A stretch of 26,322 nt of DNA, taken from Hysterium pulicare CBS 123377 (taxonomy: Eukaryota > Ascomycota > Dothideomycetes > Hysteriales > Hysteriaceae). Below, piece after piece: positions 19,622 to 26,322 of the stretch. The notes beneath the pieces were generated by a model, which had not been told where the DNA came from, ran no database searches, and saw only the letters and a program-made list of their open reading frames with translations. The position numbers were made by a program, and so were the translations under genes. The number at the start of each line of letters is the position of its first letter. Position 1 is the stretch's first letter. The stretch covers positions 1-26,322 of the forward strand of contig AJFK01000012.1 of NCBI GenBank assembly GCA_000467715.1, written 5' to 3'.

Positions 19622-21523
19622 TCATATCTTATTTGCCATGCCATCTTGATAATCTTCGTCAATGGCAGGGGGGTTCATGCCTAGCCCGCCCCTAGCATGT
19701 GTTGCGCGCGGATCCCAATCCACGCGCATCGCTGCCTGAGACGGAGCGCGAGGTGTCGAGAAACTTAGATTGGGACTTCGGTATTCTCGTTGGACTTCTT
19801 TGCCGAAGTAGTCCGGAGTGCCAGTAAGAGAACGTCGATAACCCGGAAGATCGACGGATCCAGAACTGGTTATAGCAGTCTCGGGAGATCTCAATCCACC
19901 AGGGGTTCCAACTTTGAGTAATTCGTAGGTACGGGCGTCAGATGAAAATCGTTTTGCATCGAGAGAGACAAATTCCCGCTTCGAGTTGAACTTGGTTCGT
20001 AATAGTTGCCACCAACCAGTGAAAATAGAGAAACGGGCCAGGAGGAGGAAGCATTGTATGCCGGCCAGCTGTCATTAGAGTTAGCGACTTGTACTTGGCA
20101 ACAGTCAAGAGGGGGAACAGGAAACATGTAGCTTGACTTACCGAAAGCATCATCAATATCGCTATGACTGTCGACTCATTGACGAAGAGTTCTTGTCCTA
20201 AATCATAGCACTTGCTAACATCTTCGGGGTTACCCACTAAGCAGAACAAATATGGCATGGCCTTGTTCAAGTCCCTGCTCGCGGTGCTTCCAACGGAGTT
20301 GAGGTAGACGAAGACAACAGAGAAGAATATCACATCAACTAGTATGAAAACGACGATAGTAATGCCTCGCCACTGGAGCCAGACAACCTTGCTGACACGT
20401 CGATAAACAGCTCTTGCTGAGCGGGTTCGCACACTGGTGGTGTACGATGGCAACCCGGCGCTACTTTGGGTTTCCGTCTCATCGCTAAGCATATTCTTGA
20501 GATAGACTTTGATACAGTATGCGAATCTGCATCCCCGTTAAGCTTTATTCTAGTCTGGAAAATAGGATCGAACTTACGTTGTCAGTTGAACCACGGCAGC
20601 AGCCCCTGCAATGACAAGAAGGGGGCCCCAGAAATCCTTGAGGGAGTTTTGGGCGTTAACGTGACACACATCCCCAAATCTGAACGAGACTCCAGTGATA
20701 GTAATGGTGACGGTGAAGAACGTAGCAATCACACCCCATCCTAGTCCCTGAGCGGCGTAGAAAAACTTCCGTCCAGGCATGACGTCCCAACAGATCTGAA
20801 GATGCATCGACAGGGCGCGAATGAAAACTGGACACATTGTAATGAGTATACAAGCTTCGAATCGAGTCTAGGCAGTTTCCAAGTACTTACTCCAGACACT
20901 GATGGAAAGACCGCCGGCAATGATAAATGCACCAGAGAAGGCGCATGTCAAATTAGAATACATGTCGTTTGGTGTGATCTCGTCATAGCACTGATCGGGT
21001 TGCTCTGCAAATGGTACTACAAAACCAAGCTATAACACGAATAAGCTACCATTAGAAAATGGTTCAAAATCTGCAACTTACCGACATGAGCAATACTCCA
21101 ATGATCAAACAATAACTCAAGTAATGCTGACGTGTCTTCTCTGCAGGGAGGCATATGAAAGATATAAGTAGGAAGAGCATCAAGGCGACACCTGCCACAC
21201 TGAATCCTTCGGCGACACGGTAGGACGTCTTGAAGCCTGTAAATCCGTGTTAGACAAAGCTAGGAGAGGACGATTGGGCGGCCGTTCTCACTTTCGGGAT
21301 ACAGAAAATCGGTCGCTGGACACGGTAGACAGCAGTATAGACCGGCTTTGATCTGCTCGACAGGCGCACAGAATCGTCCCCCGACATCTTGACTCCGTCA
21401 GCTTCAGTCTCCCAGAAGGGCTCCCTCCTAATACATACATCCAGCTGCCCCAAACTTTGACATATCAAAAAAGGGAGCGGGGCACAGCCCTCGAAGCGGA
21501 GATGATAATGTTGTATTCGCCAT
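19622..21523 (-). CDS. Seven-transmembrane G-protein-coupled receptor, fungal Frizzled/cAMP-receptor-like type
   Basis: Seven reverse-strand exons (21439-21523, 21292-21387, 21082-21236, 20891-21029, 20578-20827, 20142-20526, 19622-20068) give 518 aa. All six introns are 51-73 bp, and every phase closes. The N-terminal ~65 residues are Cys-rich (Leu-Cys-Pro-Ala-Pro-Phe, Arg-Phe-Cys-Ala-Pro-Val, Cys-Cys-Leu-Pro-Cys-Pro-Ala-Thr-Asp), a small ectodomain characteristic of this fungal receptor group. Seven hydrophobic helices follow, beginning around residue 66 and ending around 383. Conserved stretches include Gln-Cys-Tyr-Asp-Glu-Ile-Thr-Pro-Asn-Asp-Met and Ile-Cys-Trp-Asp-Val-Met-Pro-Gly-Arg-Lys. 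A cytosolic Ser/Thr/Pro-rich tail of about 130 residues could be a phosphorylation and G-protein regulatory region. The ligand is unknown. A tiny upstream ORF ends two bases before the ATG. Confidence 0.9.
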
Positions 21524-21525
21524 TG

Positions 21526-21534
21526 CTAATTCAT
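21526..21534 (-). promoter_or_regulatory. Minimal upstream ORF (Met-Asn-stop) before the receptor start
   Basis: On the coding strand ATG AAT TAG ends two bases before the receptor ATG at 21521-21523. A second short uORF of seven codons lies at 21563-21586. If the leader includes them, they could lower or condition receptor translation. The 5' end of the transcript is not known. Confidence 0.4.
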
Positions 21535-23469
21535 TCGATTCCCAAGTTCGTTGACGAACAATTCAGATGCGTACGTCGTGCAACATGGACGATAATGATA
21601 TTGATCTTCGAACGGGTATGCGTGGCCCCCGACCCTCCGAAGATAATATAAGGCAATTTTTCGACTCGGAGCTTCCGAAGAGCAATGGTTCAGTGGTCTC
21701 TGAGACAGTACCGTGCCCAATGAGGTAACTATATGCTGGATGAGGTAGAAGCCGTGCTAAGGGTTCTGATACCAATTCATGCAGAAGATGAAACCAGAGA
21801 CGGTGAGAAGTGAGAAAAGGACTGTGACAGCAGTAAGGAAACCAAACGAGATGTCCCTCTGGGGTCGATCGGGTTGTACGGTGGCTTGATAAGGAGTAGA
21901 TAGCGTTCTGGAGGGATCAATGGCGCAATAAGGGAGTGTGAAACTCGATGAGTTTGAATATTATCAGAATACAGAAGAAGAGACCAAAAAGCGGGAATGC
22001 AGAATTGCGGGATGGGGTACAGTAATGTACGTAGACCGCAGATGGACGCCGCTGCGGCAGGGAGCAATCTAAGACCAGTTCCATGGGGGACCTGAAGGCG
22101 CGAGTAATTTTGGGTGTAGAGCCCAGCTCAGTGGTGCTGCGTACGACGGATGGAGGCAATCCATGCCGGCCCAAGAGCTTGCGGGCATGCAGAGACGGTC
22201 TACCAACGGCCTGCCTGGCCAGGGGGAGAGGAGGGTGAAAGCTCCGTGATGGGGAAGGTTGTTAGGCGCGTCGTGGTGGCGGAAGCTAGGGGCAGCCGTC
22301 CAGGCACAGGGAAGGAGAGTAAGCCTTGGGAGTGGTCGGGAGGGCCGTGGAAATCGCCAAAAAGTCACTGCCGTCGTTCAATCAGGACTCGAGGACCTCA
22401 GCTTTTCTGTGCCGCGACCCACACGAAAGGAAGGCCGCCGGCGTAGATGACATCTTCGCGTGTATTGAGCCCACATTTATGCCATGAGGGAGACAAGTAC
22501 GCGAAAGCCATCATCTCTTGCTTGGAACTTCCTGTTGGGCAAAGGCAGGCAGACAATTGCATGCATCGTCAGGCTCCACATGCAATATCGACGATTCGCT
22601 GGGATGCTGCAATGCCCTTGATGGGTCGAGACATGCTGACAGGTCGGTCGTGCGACGTTTTATTGAAAAGGGAAAATTAGAAACCATCAGGTCGTGTCCT
22701 CATCTCGATTATCCAGTAGTCGCGTGGTGACAGAGACTCGCATAGCAGAGGTCATCATAGAAGCTCTGGAGTCTCTCATACAGCACCGTGACTGGCCGAG
22801 GAACAGCAGCGGTGGCTTTGGACTCCAGCCTGTAACGCAGCGCTCAGCTTCGAAAGGGTACCTGTCCACGCGCCGTTCACGCTTCTCACGTGGCTAAAAG
22901 GCATCTATCTCTTCTGTCTTAGTGGCCAGCATTGATTTCAATGCAGCAGTCAGCTCGACGAGGACTGCAATTCAATGCTGTTCTGCTGCCTGGCTACAAG
23001 TCTTTCCCACAGGCATGTCAACACCGAGGCATTTGTGTGACGATCGTGTGCCCCATCCCGAAAGAGGAAAAGGCAGGGCGGCTGAGGCTTTGCAAAACGA
23101 TGCAGAGCGCAAACGGGCGGTCTGCTCCGATGCACGAGGATGCACTGTTGCTTGATGCCTTGCAGAACATGCGCCCATCGACCTTGCCCTACCCTACTGA
23201 GCCGTAGCTGATCCCGCCCCGACTGACGACGCCGCCCACATCGCCGTGTCTTGCAAACTCGGCGCTTTGCATCGTGCAACGCTGGCTCGTCCTTGGGGTC
23301 TCCATCACCTTCCAGCGGTGGCGTTGAACAGCCCAATGAACGCGTGAGATGTCCAGCTTTTGGTGACCATTCTTTTGTCACTTCGTCATATACGCGTTCA
23401 ACCTCTCGCTTTCTTCGCGCGAACCTGCCTCGTAAGGCCGGCATGATTACTCCGTGCTGCTCCTCCCAC
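21535..23469. other. Gene-poor region upstream of the receptor
   Basis: I find no supported coding region. The longest open frame (22950-23444, reverse, 164 codons) is Arg-rich and has no domain or splice context, and it arises in a GC-rich, CpG-containing stretch where long frames occur by chance. Part of the left end must be the receptor promoter. Confidence 0.5.
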
Positions 23470-23724
23470 GGGGGCGAATTTAGTGTTCGCCCTCCTTCCT
23501 CGCTAAACTACGAACCTCTAAACTTGACCTTAACGCGACTCTATTTAAATATATTCACGGATTAGTTTTTAATATTAAAATTTATATTTTAAGATAATAG
23601 TATTAATAAGCTAATCTATATTAAATTCTCTTTAAATCTTCTTGCTGTTGTTGCTAGATAAGTTGGTTGGGAAAAGGCTTATTTTTCTGTGGTTGGAGGG
23701 AGGGCGAACACTTAATTCGCCCCC
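23470..23724. mobile_element. 255-bp MITE-like foldback element with hairpin termini
   Basis: Near-perfect terminal inverted repeats of about 30 bases lie at 23470-23499 and 23695-23724. Each begins GGGGGCGAATT(T/A)AGTGTTCGCC when read inward, with two or three differences over the length. Each terminus is itself a hairpin, because GGGCGAA pairs with TTCGCCC around a 7-base loop. The interior is AT-rich, with almost no CA, TG or CG between about 23552 and 23640. There is no coding capacity. I do not see a clear target-site duplication in the flanks, so the superfamily cannot be assigned. Confidence 0.7.
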
Positions 23725-26103
23725 TGTGTCCCTTCTCGACACGGTATGTCGGCTTGATGACTCGTCCCGACTTCCTATGCCGAGAAGGAGAGCCCCTGCA
23801 TGTACCTCCCGCCATGGGATTTGGGCCACTGTTCCTGCAGGCGGCATCAACTTTCGTCAGCCGTCGATCCACAGTCGTCTCGTCCTTCCGCGCTACCTTT
23901 GAAATCGCCGTCCTTCTCAATTTGCAGCGGGAATGCTACCTGACTTGGTTAGCATCTCCAATGTTTCCGTTCCACCGGTATTCACATCATTTCTGGAACA
24001 TGATTTGGATCCGGGGAATTCATAATGTAATCGCATCATCATCCTGCGCGCTTTTGGCCTTCACCCTCCAATACGACTTCATGTACAGCCGACAATGGGG
24101 GTGGGTGAAGACCTAAACTATCATCAGTACGTTGAAACATGCTTGAAGCATCGAGAAATAGTGCACATTCTAGCTGCCCTTAGTGATACATACCAGAATA
24201 GAGGGTCGCGTTTACGTGTGGGGTTGCAACCTGCGCTAGGAGTTCCAACTTGTTCAACGTCCAGCTAAGCCAGCTACGGACTCGTCAAGAGAAAGTGAAT
24301 GTTCCGACAACTGCCATCTTTAGATCGGCTTCACGCCGGTTCCTGGAGGGTTCTGGAAAACGCACTGTGCCCCTATCCAAGCCGTTGGTGCAGCAGTCCA
24401 TCAGTCTATTGATCCTCGACGTTTCACTGGTGCGACCTTTGACACGTACACGACCCAACCGTTCCTCTCTGGAATCCCAAACGTCCGAAATATGTCAACA
24501 CACTCGAGCAATCACATCGCACAGAGCCTGGTTCTGCCGAGCCCTCGAACTATCCGAATGCCGATGGAACCAAGTGCCTGTGTCGCACTACGTCTAATAA
24601 TATTCGTAGTTGCATTCTTAGCTACTGAACGCTTTCCATGAACGGAAGCCAGCCCCTGGGCATTGGCGTTCTAACCTTCATATCCGATAACCTCTCTTTG
24701 GCCCTTGCGATTCGGGTGTCACTTCTCTCTGTCCTCAGACATGCTATATACCTGCCTCGCCGATATCAAACCGAGAGAGATGTCACCAAAGCTGTGACAA
24801 TATCCCACGCGGCACGAGCATGTCGCCGTAGGGCTTATCTCACCGACTGAAATGTTGTGCATTGTAACATTTTGACCTGCCCACCGACTTTTCAGTAGTG
24901 CCCCCTCTATCGCGCAAGCAAGGGATCCTGCGACGACTTGAGCAATCCTTCAAACGCCAGATCCCGGGTCAGTCTCTTTCCGAAGGACCATCTACACCAA
25001 AGAACGCATGTCTAGCAGCGGGAACAACTGCGACTGAAAGGCTTCATCACCCTCATTTCAATTTAGCACTGATGACAGCCTTCCTTTCTGGCAGTTTCGA
25101 ACTCTAGCTTTTGACTCTTACCAGGAGTTGATGACGTGGAATCCTGGTGTGGGTTCCGTTTTCTCTTTTACGACAAGCTGTGTCCTACTAGGCAAGTATC
25201 AAAAGTAGCGCTCTCCGGGTAAATGTAAGGATATTCACATCGACGTAACTACTAATTGCCTCAAGACAAACCTGTGAGCACATTTTGGACGGCAAGAGAC
25301 CAAAATGGATCCCTGGCTCATTCCCCCGCATACTCAGACTTACCCTTGATGTCCTCTCATCCATGTGTTGTTTCAAGTGCTCTAAGGTAAACTATATTCA
25401 TACCTTGCCTCATATGCAGCTCTGCGCGTCCTAAAAAGATTCCTCGGCATAAAGTAGGATCCATGGCTTCCCCGCATACTCTCTCTGGCTCTAACCTGGA
25501 CTGCGATCACTTACCAACTATCAGGGACTCCTTGCCCGGAATGTTGCAGAATACCCTTCCCCAGAGCAGCAGGTATCCGTTGTGCTTCACTTTGCAGATA
25601 GCGTTTGTGAACCTTGGACGTAGGGCTTGCCGAGCTAGTGTTGCCAGTTCTCCATCTATCCAATTCTGGTACTCGCTCTGTACAATGATCCTCTCACTGT
25701 AGGCCGATATATCTCTTAGTCCGTAATGTTAAATACATGTATGCTTTTGCATGTATGTACTATGGGTAGTCTCATCTAGAGACCTATTGTTGACCATGTG
25801 CGGACATCGCTCGATATCACAGACTCACTTGACCGCTCTCTTCTCGGTAATCTTCCAGAAAGACTACCAGCTCTGCATCCCACAGGCAATTCACCCTTCG
25901 AGAATGGCTTTCTTTCGTGTCTTTGCTTTTACACCTCTTTTAGTCTCCCGTATGTCTCAGATCTTGGGATTTATCCCCCACGACTACCATTCGACACGTT
26001 CTTTGCCCACTCAGCCATATCTGTCGCAGTTCGCCTCTCATAAAAGCAATATCCCCCGCATGGCCCAATCTAGGTGTACAAAACCTCTTGGCACCCCAAC
26101 AAT
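23725..26103. other. Gene-poor right flank with normal base composition
   Basis: No frame exceeds about 150 codons, and none shows a recognisable domain. Two stretches share GGATCC(C/A)TGGCT followed closely by CCCCGCATACTC, near 25313-25338 and 25452-25476. This hints at degenerate repeated sequence. Decayed genes or old repeats are possible but not demonstrable by eye. Confidence 0.45.
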
Positions 26104-26322
26104 ATGCATTAAATTAAGTAGATTTTAGATTTTATTAATAACTAACAATTATATAGTTATAGAACTTCTAATAATTAATAATCTACTACTTTTAAGTATT
26201 TATTTTAATAGCTAATATTATTATAAAATTCTATACTATATAAATTATATAACTATTAACCCTTCTATATTAATACCTTCCTTATTTCTCTTTTTAGCTA
26301 GCTATATTTTAATATATTAGGG
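26104..26322. repeat. AT-rich block with RIP-like dinucleotide depletion
   Basis: From about 26110 to the window edge there is no TG and no CG dinucleotide, only a single CA, and a large excess of TA. Repeat-induced point mutation turns CpA into TpA on both strands and leaves this signature. The block probably is the edge of a larger RIP-degraded repeat extending beyond the window. Confidence 0.7.

Noticed and set aside
20560-20578. GTTCGATCC resembling a tRNA B-box on the reverse strand
   Set aside because: It lies at the donor end of a receptor intron and has no matching A-box or cloverleaf around it. I found no tRNA in the window.
22950-23444. 164-codon Arg-rich reverse frame
   Set aside because: It has no homology that I recognise, no splice context, and overlaps other frames of similar quality in GC-rich DNA.

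Overview
The window looks like nuclear DNA of a filamentous ascomycete (Pezizomycotina). Protein-coding genes are interrupted by short GT-AG introns, mostly 43-90 bp, with CTAAC/CTGAC-like branch sites. The protein families are fungal, and at least one AT-rich block has the dinucleotide signature of repeat-induced point mutation (RIP). I cannot name the genus. All gene models were built by hand from splice signals and reading frames; nothing was aligned to a database.

The left part (1-9.9 kb) begins with about 1.85 kb without a recognisable gene. It then holds an F-box-like gene (+), a WrbA/Pst2-type flavodoxin-like quinone reductase (-), a DUF3712 single-pass membrane protein (-) and a GPATCH11-like G-patch protein (+). 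The middle (10.4-16.9 kb) is compact: origin recognition complex subunit 3 (ORC3, +) converges on 3-hydroxyanthranilate 3,4-dioxygenase (BNA1, -). BNA1 shares a 297-bp divergent promoter with a CTR-family copper transporter (+). A D-2-hydroxyacid dehydrogenase (-) follows. On the right, a seven-exon seven-transmembrane receptor (-, 19.6-21.5 kb) is followed by about 4.8 kb without credible genes. That stretch contains a 255-bp MITE-like foldback element and ends in an AT-rich, RIP-like block at the window edge.

The best candidate for undescribed biology is the 3' end of the flavodoxin-like gene. Its stop is UGA followed directly by CUA, the context known for efficient ribosomal readthrough. 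The same frame then stays open for exactly 58 codons: a low-complexity Ala/Pro/Lys/Glu linker and a tail ending Cys-Thr-Val-Leu, a CaaX prenylation box. This suggests that one gene makes a soluble enzyme by normal termination and a prenylated, membrane-bound form by readthrough. Other notable points are a mitochondrial-presequence-like extension on BNA1, an apparent one-base frame break in the copper transporter, a second UGA-CUA at the ORC3 stop (probably coincidental), and a minimal upstream ORF two bases before the receptor start.

The genes mostly do housekeeping or environmental tasks (replication, NAD biosynthesis, redox, copper uptake, signalling). I see no biosynthetic cluster.
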